From: Manis javanica
Taxonomy: Eukaryota > Chordata > Mammalia > Pholidota > Manidae
Assembly: GCF_040802235.1 (NCBI RefSeq)
Contig: NC_133169.1
Location: forward strand, 45,391,034-45,455,033
Reading direction: 5' to 3'
Length of the DNA: 64,000 nucleotides
Position numbers and translations under genes: made by a program. Shown in pieces: positions 33,757-44,150 of this stretch (the stretch's first letter is position 1; each line of letters begins with the position of its first letter). The notes beneath the pieces were generated by a model. That model searched no databases. It was not told the DNA's origin and worked only from the letters and a program-made list of their open reading frames with translations.

Positions 33757-34709
33757 TTAATAAAACCTTCTCATAGTTCTCTGTACAGCCTCCTTTATTT
33801 GCTGATTTCCTAGACTATAAATAACAGGGTTCGAGAGGGGAGGGACTATACTGTAGAGCATGGATGTGACCGTGTCCTGAATTGTGGGCGGGGTGGAGCT
33901 TGGCTTCACACGCACGGCAGCGGCTGAGCTGACAGACACTGTTACCACAAGGGTGTGAGGGACACAGGCGGAAAAGGCCTTTCCTCGCTCTCTTCCGGTT
34001 GGAGCCCTGAGCACAGTAGCAAATACGTAAACATAAGACACAGCGATGAAGGCAAAGCAGCCACCTGCAATCCCCACAGAACAGACAAAAATGGCGATTT
34101 CATTGCTGAAGGTGTCAGAGCAGGAGAGCCTCAGCAGGGAGGGGATGTCACGGAAGAACTGGTGGACCACGTTGGACCGACAGAAGAATAGCTGGAATGT
34201 GTTGTACACTCAGTGTGGAACCCTGAGTTGACCCCAGCACTGAGGATGGAGGCCAGGGTCATCTGGACACAGACCTGAGGGCTCATGACTGCAGGGTAGG
34301 AGAGGGGCAGGCAGACGGCCACACAGCGGTCGCAGGCCATGACGGTGAGAAACAGCAGCTCTGGTAAAGCGAAGACAAGCACCAGGAAGATCTGAGCTTC
34401 ACATCCAGCTACGGAGATCACCCCACTGTCCAGCAGTAAGACGACACACACCTTGGGCACAGTGAAAAAAATGTAGCCCATGTCCAGGACGGACAGATTC
34501 CTGAGGAAGAAGTACATGGGAGTGTGAAGACCCTGCTCAAAGGTGGTTACCATGACGATCAGAAGGTTCCCCGTCAGGGTCGCCAAGTATATCAGTAGGA
34601 ACAGCACGGCGTGCGAGGCTCTGAGCTCCAGCACATCTGAAAATCCCAGAAGCACGAATTCAGTCACCATGCTAGAGTCGGAGAGTGTTGGGTACTTTTC
34701 TTTGGACAT
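33757..34709 (-). pseudogene. OR14-type olfactory receptor pseudogene, single frameshift
   Basis: Almost full length. The first frame (34,709-34,131) starts MSKEKYPTLSDSSMVTEFV and carries GN, PMYFFLRNLSVLDMGY and the TM3 region, but has MACDRC in place of the MAxDRY motif. A length change of a few bases at about 34,205-34,215, in extracellular loop 2, shifts the frame. The remainder (34,209-33,757) resumes NTFQLFFCRSNVVHQFF, with FFRD where FFCD is expected (loss of the loop-2 cysteine), and continues to KAFSACVPHTLVV and NPVIYSLGN. An acceptor-like TTTTTCATGCTTTAG precedes the ATG. A family-14 pseudogene more diverged from the gene at 13.3-14.2 kb than the 29.5-kb copy is. Confidence 0.92.
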
Positions 34710-35519
34710 GAGTAACCCCTAAAGCATGAAAAATCCAAGGATAGAAAGAATTAGACTATGTATGTTTATCGACTCCCATGTATCCAATTTTATTCTATCT
34801 GGTATTGAGTAGTATGAGAAAATATTTTTTTTCCTTCATTTTCCCTGCTTATGTGCCTTATTTCCTTGTTTGAGGTGGTACAGAGTCTATAAGAATTTGG
34901 GCAAATATTTACAAACCTGTTTATAACTTACTATAAAATTAGTATGAGTATCAAAGGTTTGCCTGGAAGATTGAGTTAATATAGGTCATTTCTATACATC
35001 CTGTCTCATTAGAAGTATTTTATAAATATTAACACATGGTTGGTTGATGGAAAAACAGAATCTGACTACAGATTGGAGGCTACCCTTTATTAGATACCTC
35101 AAAGCTAGACTTAGATTCACAATCCATTCTCTGCATACCAGGCAGAAAAACATTTATGTCCACTTCTACCACTAGGGTTTTGAAACCCATTTCATTTGGA
35201 AATTTATCTAGAATTTTTCTAATAATCTCCTTCTGACCAGCTACATATACTACTTTCTAGCAATTATTACCATGTTCTCTCTTTATTTTGATGTTTAAAT
35301 CCTGATCTTCTCTCACTTTCTTTTAAAATATGTTTTATGAACTTCTTTGTAGATTTTTTTCTGTTCCTTCCCTCATATAGATCCAAAAATCAACAAAGTG
35401 AATATTTAGAAATGCTTTTATTTGTTTTGATCACTATATTTAACTGAATTGTTTATACATTATGCTTTTTAACACTCATGACTCTGAAAATTGGAAAGTT
35501 TATGTACTTTTAAGATTAA
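34710..35519. other. Intergenic DNA upstream of the OR pseudogene
   Basis: AT-rich. No supported gene or named repeat. Confidence 0.5.
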
Positions 35520-35529
35520 AATACTGGTG

Positions 35530-35970
35530 AGTTAAAAAGCCTCATAAGTTTATTAAGCCGTGAACGTCTAAGAAGAGCAAAGCCAAAGCACACGTGTCTG
35601 AGCCAGCGCCCCACAGCTCCGCGAGGGCTCCTCACCCTGCGCAGCCGGATCGGGTCGCCGTGATCCTTTGGACCCCATCTCGGAGAGCTGGGTGCCGTGG
35701 GCGCCATGAAATCCCTGTTTTGGGGTGACTATTCAGTCCGTGTGATCCAGAGCCGCAACGTCACTCCGCTGATATCCAAGGTACTGAACGCTGAGTGGAC
35801 CGTGAGAACTGTTCCCGACCATTTTGTAATGGCCTTATATGTCCATACTCCTGGTCGCTGCCCGAAAACATGGGATGTCTTCAACTCAGGGCTCTTTACT
35901 ATAATCAAGATTTTAACCCATCTCGTAGAGTAACGTATCTGTCCCCCAGCCCAGTTCAACATCAACATAT
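35530..35970. other. CpG-rich unidentified segment
   Basis: Sharply higher in GC and CpG than its flanks, with frames open on both strands (plus 35,697-35,933; minus 35,974-35,729 and 35,707-35,516). The minus strand has AATAAA near its left end (complement at about 35,549-35,554), compatible with the 3' end of a transcript or an LTR. I do not recognise the protein frames. It may be a young retrocopy, an LTR fragment or a small unmethylated island. Confidence 0.35.
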
Positions 35971-36449
35971 CCATTAAAAAATTCTAAATGATTTTCTAAC
36001 AGCATTTAAAGAATTTTGATACAAAATAATTCTTATATATTCACTCTTCTTTTCCCATTTATCTGCTAACTTTGGGGAAATGCAGCTCACCGTTTTTAAG
36101 GCTGTCACCACCTCTATGTTTATTCCCTTTCCTATTCCACTGATTGCAATTTTCTCCCTTGAGTGCTTTTATACTTTTGACACTTTATTGATAGTGTCAT
36201 ATCTTCAATTTGGTTAAAATGATTCCTAAAATATTTTTATGTAGCTCTGGCAAGGTTATGCCATTTTCCTTCTGAAGATTGAGGTCTTTAGAAAACTGCT
36301 TAGTTTTTCTTCACAAAACTTTATATTTGGTCCTGCTATACTGTAGAAATACAATGAGACTTCACAGTTGGAATGCAAAATCAAAAACCTTTTTTCTCCC
36401 TCACTAATCAATCTTAGGTTTTAGATTGAATTTCCATGTGTCTGAATAG

Positions 36450-36600
36450 AAGAGCTGAAACTGCAGCACTGGGGAAATGTGTCTTACATCCTAGCTCTGC
36501 TGAATACTTGCATTACAGCTATGGGTTGGCTATCAAACACCTTTGAATCATAATTTTCTTGTCTAGAAAATGATCTTACTTTTCCCATAAATTTAACACT
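36450..36600 (+). repeat. MIR-like SINE fragment
   Basis: Contains CATCCTAGCTCTGCTGAATACTTGCATTACAGCT, GGTTGGCTATCAAACACCTTTGAATC and TTTTCTTGTCTAGAAAATG, the usual MIR core order, heavily decayed. Confidence 0.5.
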
Positions 36601-37835
36601 TGTAAAATATTTAAAATAAAAGAGGTCTACAAAATAACTGGTGAAGAAAAATGAACAAGAATAGCAAATCACTGAAAAAATTATTAAGCAAGCTATCCTG
36701 TCAGCAATTTAAATTTCTGTATAGTACAATTTTATATATATCAATTTTAAATCAATGTATACAGTAAATAAAACTGTTTCAAACAAAAAAAAAGGAAAAG
36801 GAAAACCTAACATTCTGACATTGCTAAAGAAACTCTCTCTTAAATAGAAACAGACTTTTGTAAAATGTCCCTATTTGATTTAGAGATTGAAAACTGAGAC
36901 CATTAGTCACCTGAGTGTTTTTCTATTCTATTCTATATTTTCTATTCTAATCTCATTTACAGACTTTCTCAAAAACAAGTGAGGAGTGCAGGAGAATCCA
37001 GGAGAAATTCATGGAGAAAGGTGAATAGAGGGAAAAATAGATTAGTAACAACAGAGACTCACAAATTATTTTCTTAGATAGTATAAGTAAGCCAGAATCT
37101 GAAGAAGGTGCAATGTTTCAGTCATTGGCAAGGATGAAGGTACATTTCCTTGAGATAACCGAGTTTCTGATAGGAATTGTTCTGTTTTATAACAAGATCC
37201 TCCATGTTTAACTTTAACGTGTGTGCTTGTCAATGGCATTAGAGGAAACCCCTGGGAACACAGCTCTGAGCACCCATAATAGTGGGTGCCCAGGGGCAAT
37301 GCAGGAGACAATTGGTTTTAGAAAGTGAGGGAACCTGAATGTATTGTAAATAAACTCAACTATTATATATCAAGAAATACTAGGATACTTGAACCTGTCA
37401 ACACACTGATAAAGATCACAGACAATAATTTGAACAGAAGGAGAGTCTCAGTTCCACTGACATTTTGAGGGCTCCTAAGGTGAAATTTTGTGGGTCATGG
37501 AGACCAAGGAGCAGAGGAAACGTTCCAGCGTTCCAGCAGCCACCTCATGACCCCGCATGGAAGACAGCGCCCGGGGAGGGCTGCCTCCAGGCTTCGTGCG
37601 TGCAGTGTGAGCACATTGACCCCTGGGTCCTCTTCCGCTCCTCTGGAAACCAGCCTTAGATAGATTCCAGGAAAGCGGTGCTCCCCACTCTTCCTCAGGG
37701 TTTCTGTCTGAAGAATGGAGGCACTTTCACAAGCCAGGACCAAACTCACAGGATTTTTCTAATGGACAAAACAACACAATTGAACTGTCCAATATGTCAG
37801 TGTTTTAAGCCAGCACAGGGAGCCCAGGGCTCCGT
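36601..37835. other. Intergenic DNA with a GC-rich patch
   Basis: The patch 37,470-37,720 is GC-rich and open on both strands but shows no recognised domain. The rest is AT-rich. Confidence 0.5.
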
Positions 37836-37985
37836 GATCTGTCATTTCATCACTTGCACCTCAGTTTCTTCATCTGATAAGTTTACAGGGTGCCCACCCT
37901 TGTTGGCCTCTTGAAATTTTGACACAATGTAATGTATACAGATTTCAGATTAGTAACTAACACATGGTACATGTTAGAATATGAT
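37836..37985 (+). repeat. MIR-like SINE fragment
   Basis: TGTCATTTCATCACTTGCACCTCAGTTTCTTCATCTGATAAG followed about 70 nt later by CTAACACATGGTACATGTTAG follows the MIR 3' half (CTCAGTTTCCTCATCTGTAAAATG, then GGCACATAGTA). Confidence 0.55.
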
Positions 37986-39714
37986 AATTTGTTTAGTCTT
38001 CACAATTAGATTATTAGTGGATCACTGGGATCTTGTCAGGAAAGTGGAAGCATTTTCCCAAGTTCTCAGAAAAGCTACTTACATTTCCATTAAGGATGCC
38101 AGCTAAACGTACCAGGGCTAAGACAATATGCTCTATGTAATATTTGTGTTGAATTTTGACACACTGTTGGTATGTTTGGTTATGTATCAGCATATAGATT
38201 TTGTATCATATGAGTGTTACATTTTATGTGCTAGTGAGGAATATGGGGATTGTTTTTTTCATCTCAGAAAAAAGAATGGGACAAAGCAAACACATACTCA
38301 AATATAAAAAGGAAATAAAATGAAGATTTTCCACACATATAAGTAAAACCAAGCTCATCAAAAAGAATCTCTAAAATTAAAGAAAATCCAAAAAGAAAAA
38401 AGGAAGTAAAGTAAAAGAAAAATAATTACTACATATTGAGAAAGATTTTAAATAAAGTAAATTGAAAAACACTAAACAGTTTCAAAAATAGAAAGGTTAA
38501 AACAACTGGATTATGAATTTTCTTTTAAAAAAAGATTGAGAAGAAAAAAATAGTAAAGACAGTAGTTGAATGTGCATCAGTGAAAACTAATTTAGCAAGT
38601 GGAAGTTAAAGTCAAAGCATATGCCCTGAATATCATGAGAAAGAAAAAATATATGTGTATAAAATTTTAAAAATGATAAAATACATAGAGAAAATTATGC
38701 AATAATAAAACATCTGTCCCATAAAACAAAATAAAACCCCACCAATTTGAATGATTTGCAGTGCCTGCCAGTTTCAGTTTTGTGAATATCTTCACTATCA
38801 CTAGATGCACTGACCCTGGAGTTGCCAAAGAGTGACCGCAAGTACCCCCTGCAGCCAGGGCAGCCTGCTCAGCACACCACGTGCGACATTCACAGCAGGA
38901 GCAAAGAAGACAGGCTAACATGACAAAATGGTAAAAATGATTTCTGAGATAGAAGGAGAACTTGTCTTCAAAGTCAGAGAGGTAATCAAGGAACTGGGCT
39001 GGATAAAGCACACACAAATTTTAAAAAAATCAAACTATGCATGTCATAATAACTGTTATGTAAATTAGTAACATGGTAAATTATGTAACAGTATGTTATA
39101 TAGTAACAGTAAAGAACACAAAATCTGTGAGAAAAGAAACAAAATACATATAAACAAGCTGGCTTTGCATCCAATATTATATTAGGCACATTGGATTCTA
39201 GAAAGTAGATAGATTACCAAATCTTTAAGGTAGTAGTGAGAAAGTAAAGAATTAAAATATGAGGCATACATAACATTAAAAAGATTACCACACACAACAT
39301 TTTAAATTTATTACTGTAGCATTTACACTAGTAAAGAAATAATATATTGGTTGATATGTGTTTTATAAGAATGTAAGTTGAGCATAGAAACAAGTTAAAC
39401 TTCTAGTCACACTTAATGTTTCATATAGATTTGTATATGTAACATATTTGTAAAATCTGATATTAAAATCCTGAATCACCATAAAAATGGGGAAGCATAG
39501 GAAACAAAAACAAAATGCAGCATATTTCTTTCTGAGGAAAAGATGTGTGTGTTTGTGTTTCTGTCTTGCCATGACAAATAAGATTGTAAGGTAAATGGAC
39601 ATCTTCCAAACCAAATAAAAATAATAAATGGGAGGCAACACAGATTCAATTATTCAAATAAAAAGTAGCACTTTCATGAAAACTGAACAACATGAAAGAA
39701 CAGCACAGAGAATA
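37986..39714. other. Intergenic DNA, no gene seen
   Basis: A-rich sequence. A short GC-richer piece at 38,740-38,900 has no recognised identity. Confidence 0.5.
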
Positions 39715-39885
39715 CAGTCAAAATTCTGGAACGCCTTTCTATGTTGACAGGTAGCAACTCCAGTAGTTAAGCAGAGCATTTAATAATGTAGATAACTCTC
39801 AAACTAGCATTTGCATGCTTGAAACTAATATTACATTGTATGTTGTTATACTTCAAAATAAATAAATAAACAAAGGATATTAAAC
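39715..39885 (+). mobile_element. LINE-1 3' tail, sense
   Basis: TTTCTATGTTGACAGGTAGCAACT, GAGCATTTAATAATGTAGATAACTC, TTGAAACTAATATTACATTGTATG and a final AAATAAATAAATAAAC match the last part of a LINE-1 3' UTR. Confidence 0.75.
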
Positions 39886-40819
39886 AAATGCAAATGAAAT
39901 AGTAAAAACATGCAAAAATGGATCAAAATGTATAAATGTGACCATGGAAGACTGATTGAATTTGATCGAAAGGTATCAGCATACTGAGTAAATTAGTATG
40001 ATCTAAATATACATTATGTATGGAAGGCATACTTAAAAAAACATATCCAAGCTCATTCTGGGTGTTGGATAAAATAAAGGACTGAGTCATGATGTAGCAT
40101 TTAATGGAATATAAACCAAAACACTGAAACAGAAACACATTGGAGGGGAGTTAAATTGAGGAGAATTTTCTGAGAAGGAATAGTTTTTGTAGAGAGAAAA
40201 TATTCTTAAAAGTATTGGTGAAGAATGTAATCCAGAAGGAGAAGCAGAGTTTGTTAGGATTCTTAAAAATGTGCTGCTGTCTCACCAAACAGGATGAGAT
40301 CCCACAGGCCTGGAGTCTAGGCAGTACGATAGAGCAAGGCAAAGACGTTTGGAGCGTCAGGCTAGGGTGGATACTAAAGGGCTCGTTCTAGGCAATAGCT
40401 ATTTCTACTGCATAGGGTTAAAGATTAAGTGAGAAAATCCCTGTGAAGCATCATAACAGGAACAATGAAATCAATTAAAAATACCTACTAAGACTTCAAT
40501 CAGGTACCTACTAATTACAGTAAATCATATCTTTCCTCTAACCCAAGGAGAGCCAATTGAAAAAGAGTGTAAAAAGAGGCCTCCCGCAAAAAGTGGCATC
40601 ATATAATACATAGAAATAAATATCCCTAAAATGTGCAACTTCAATAATGTAACATTTTCCAAACTCCTCAAATGGACATAAAAATGTTGAATGGAAGTAT
40701 CAGCATAGTAAGCATAGAGAGCTTAGATTTTATTCAAAATAACTGATAATCTAAAAGCAATCCCAATAGGACCTTTCTTAATTTTATTGTTCTTATAATC
40801 ATGGTTCTTTTATTCCTGA
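39886..40819. other. Intergenic DNA, no gene seen
   Basis: AT-rich. No supported feature. Confidence 0.5.
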
Positions 40820-41371
40820 AGTTTTCTCAAAGAATTAAATACAGAGCTACCAAATGATCCAGCAGTTCCACTTCTAGGTATGTGGCAAAAGAAATAAAAA
40901 CAGGATCTCAAAGAGATATATGTCCTCTCATGTTTCTTTCCACATCACTCACAATAGCCAAAATATGGAAACAACCTCAGTGTCTCACAGTGGATAAATG
41001 GTCGAAGATTATATTTTATATATATACAAAAGGAACATTCTCCACCTATTATAAGGAAGGAAACTTCCATCCATCACAACATGAATCATCTTAAAAGCAT
41101 TATCTTAATTGAGATAATTCATACAAAGAAATGTAAAGAATCTAAAAAATCTGAACATGTAAGAATAGAGAGTAAAATGGTGGTTATAATTTGGGAGGAA
41201 ATGGCAATTATTGATCAAAGAGTATAAAGTTCTGGTTAGAAGATGATTATGTCAGATATCTAATGTACACCTTGGTGATTTTTGATAATATAATGTATTG
41301 CGTGCTTAGTGGTTGCTGAGAGAGCATATCTTAAATGTTCTCACAACAAAAAGTAATGATAATTATGCAAC
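40820..41371 (+). mobile_element. LINE-1 ORF2 end and 3' UTR, left part (interrupted)
   Basis: The frame at 40,882-41,094 and neighbouring frames carry the ORF2 end: CCAAATGATCCAGCAGTTCC, then SLTIAKIWKQPQCLTVDKW. The 3' UTR follows to ATCTTAAATGTTCTCACAACAAAAAG. It resumes at about 42,640 after the LTR insertion. Confidence 0.8.
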
Positions 41372-42638
41372 TGTTAGACAGAAAAAATATATATGAGTAG
41401 GTGGAAGGAGAATAAGCCCAGTAAGGCCCACAAAAGGGACTCAGAGAGTCAACCAGACAAAATAAGAGAGCCAGAAAGGACTCAAGAGTTAATAATTTAA
41501 TTTGTTGCAGTTTCACAGGCAAGGAGAGACTTGGAATGTTGGGATATTCCCCCAGATAAATAAAAGTCAATCATGGACTTGTTTACCCTGCATCTCATGA
41601 AGTAGGGCAGGGAAATGAGACAAGGGTCATGCCATTGTAAACTGTGCTTAGCCTGCAAAAAAGGCCCCGCTTATTCTTTGACTTAATTTATATACAGTTC
41701 TTCCCCTACCTCCAGCCCCTAATCAAGTAACTTTGTAACCAGGGCAGGAGACAAACCTTGGAAGTGTAAATAAACCTGTCTGGACAAAAAATGCTGAAGC
41801 CTGGAAGCAACATAGTCACCTACAAAACCCTATTCTTAAGACAAACATGAAAGGAATTATAAATCACGTGTATACATCATCCCTCATGATGACCACTACC
41901 CAAAAAGGGCCTATAAAACCCCAGGCCCTAAATTCTTAGGTGCATCCCCTCTCTGAGGTTGCCCACACTCCCCTTTCTTGGAGTGTGTAATTTTAAAGAT
42001 TTCTTACTGCTCAAATTATTACATTTTGTCTCTGTGCTCCTCAGTGGGGTCTTTGTCACTCTGCTATTTCATTCTGTTTTCCAGACTTTAAGCATAAGTG
42101 GTCACTCTCTCTGTCCTGCTTCAGACAAGTACGGAGGAGCTCCTGAGAGCTCTGATGTGGGCTTGCAAGTTCCCGTTGCCTGAACGACCTGGATGCATCC
42201 GCAGCTGTACCATCATGCTCTCCAGCAGCCTGCCTGAAAATCTCCTTTCTTTGATTTGGGAAGTTCCCAGAACATAATCTCACTTCATCCAGTGCCCTGT
42301 GGCTCCCCCAAATCCTAGGTGGTAGGGACTCAGTTCCCATGCCACGCAGATTCAAGGTGACCCTGGCTTTAGGCATTGGCAAGTGATTTGTCCAATGTCC
42401 AGCAGTTCAACGCACTTCCTTTCCATCCCTCTGTTTTTCCTTCCTTTCTGCTTTTATCAAGTAAACCTGCCTATACCCCCTTGACTCTGGGCTGCTCTTC
42501 CCTTAGAGTGCATACAAATAAAATTTTTGCTACTCTTCACTGCTGTGCCTCTGCCCGGCAGTTCTTTGTCATGGTGGGGACAAGGACCGAGGAGAACACA
42601 CCCCACCCCCAGCACGACTGCACAGTTGTGAGCTAACG
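41372..42638 (+). mobile_element. Solo-LTR-like element, about 1.27 kb
   Basis: Starts TGTTAGACAG and ends CTAACG, an imperfect TG...CA-type inverted terminus. A TATA box in GGGCCTATAAAACCCC lies at about 41,909-41,921 and a poly(A) signal AATAAA at 42,518-42,523. The downstream GACAAGGACCGAGGAGAAC is LTR-like. It splits a LINE-1 3' UTR. I resolve no internal genes, and no clear target duplication was found, so the exact ends are tentative. The TATA-to-poly(A) distance is long, so part may be leader or a second LTR fragment. Probably a class I (ERV1-like) element. Confidence 0.55.
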
Positions 42639-42741
42639 TTCTGAAGGTAGTCATACGGTGTAGTATCAAAACATTGTACACCTTAAATTTATACAGTGTT
42701 ATATTATATGTCAACATTATCGCAATAAAGTTGGAAAAAAA
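42639..42741 (+). mobile_element. LINE-1 3' tail, right part (continuation)
   Basis: CATTGTACACCTTAAATTTATACAGTG, ATATGTCAACATTATCGCAATAAAG and a terminal A-run complete the LINE-1 that began at 40,820. Confidence 0.75.
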
Positions 42742-43344
42742 ATAATTTATTTTTTCCTCAATGATGAGTTTTTTATTTAAAAGAGAAACCACTGAAATTG
42801 GTAAATTCTACTGTAGTCTTTCTATACTTGTATATCATTAAAGAAACTTCAGTGATCATCTTACTTGACTCCAAATAAATGATAAGTTGATGTTTTTGTT
42901 CAAATTTCATAGACATTCTTAATTTATTCTTATAGCCACATATTTCTTCATGATATATCTAGGTATGTATAATACCTATCATATTTTGAGAAATATATCT
43001 GAATATGTTTCATTGTATTCATTTAGTTTTATTTTTCAAACATAGTAATTCCATTTTATGCTTGATATTTCTATTTGTTTCCAAACTGATCATTTGATTT
43101 TTAATCATTTTTCTCTCATTTTTCATAAGATTTGTGAGCCTCTTTTTCTTGTCTTAAACAGTTTTAGATGCCTATTCTTCCTTTCTTCTTAATATAGTTT
43201 GAAATTTTATCTTTCTCTTCTTTTGATTCTCTTTTAATATTTGCTGGGTCAATATTAGTCTCTATTTTTGTCTTATATTTCTCCTTGGATATCTCATGTA
43301 TGATATTTGAATATTTCACAGATGTAATATCTTAATGCAATTCT
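42742..43344. other. Intergenic DNA, T-rich
   Basis: T-rich sequence with no supported gene. Confidence 0.45.
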
Positions 43345-43800
43345 TAAAGGAAGATATCTTACGTTTGCAAAAACATGGTTGGACCTAGAGAGTATTATGC
43401 TCAGTGAAACAAGCCAGACAGAGAAAGACAAATACCATATGACTTTGCTTACATGTAAAATCAAAACAAAAAGAACAATGACATCAATAGTCACTGAGAA
43501 GACACTGGTGGTTACCATGGTGGAGGGTTTTGGGTGGGTGAGTGAAATAAGTAAAGGGGATAAAGAGACATAAAATCTCAATCATAGTATAAATTAATCA
43601 CAAGGATGAAAGTACAGCATGGAGTGTACTGTATCTGTAACATCTTTCTATGTTAGCAGATAGTAACTACACTAATTGGGGTGAGCATTTAATAATGGAG
43701 ATAACTGTCAAATCACTATGTCATGTACTTGAAAACAATTTATTGTGAATATCAACTATACTTCAATGTAAATAAATAATATCAAAAAAGAAAAAAGAAA
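43345..43800 (+). mobile_element. LINE-1 ORF2 end and 3' UTR, sense
   Basis: AACATGGTTGGACCTAGAGAGTATTATGCTCAGTGAAACAAGCCAGACAGAGAAAGAC followed by a GTTACCATGGTGGAGGG segment and the tail TATCAACTATACTTCAATGTAAATAAATAA mark a LINE-1 3' end with its A-rich tail. Confidence 0.85.
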
Positions 43801-43944
43801 ACAACCTTTAGTATTTTCAAAAATACTAAAAAGTTGTAACTTTTCTACTGTGATTATACTATGCTTTTTGTCTCATATCCTTCTAAATTTTTACTTTGGA
43901 TATATGATGTTGACTAAAAAGGAATATTTCATATTTTAAATTAG

Positions 43945-44150
43945 TATGTTGTTACCATGGGGGAGGTTTTGGACCAGGGGGATGAAATAGATGAAGGGGA
44001 CAAAGAGGCACAAAATCCCAATCATAATATAAATTAGCCACAGCAATGAAAATACAACATAGAGAGTATAGTCAATGGTTTTGTATCATCTTTCTATGTT
44101 GACGGAAACTCTATCAACTCTACTTCAGTAAAGACATAAATTAAGAAAAG
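43945..44150 (+). mobile_element. Second LINE-1 3' UTR fragment, sense
   Basis: GTTACCATGGGGGAGGTTTTGGACCAGGGGGATGAAATAG and GGGGACAAAGAGGCACAAAATCCCAATCATAATATAAATTAGCC parallel the 43.5-kb copy and end in TACTTCAGTAAAGACATAAA. It is a separate, related 3' UTR fragment. Confidence 0.75.
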
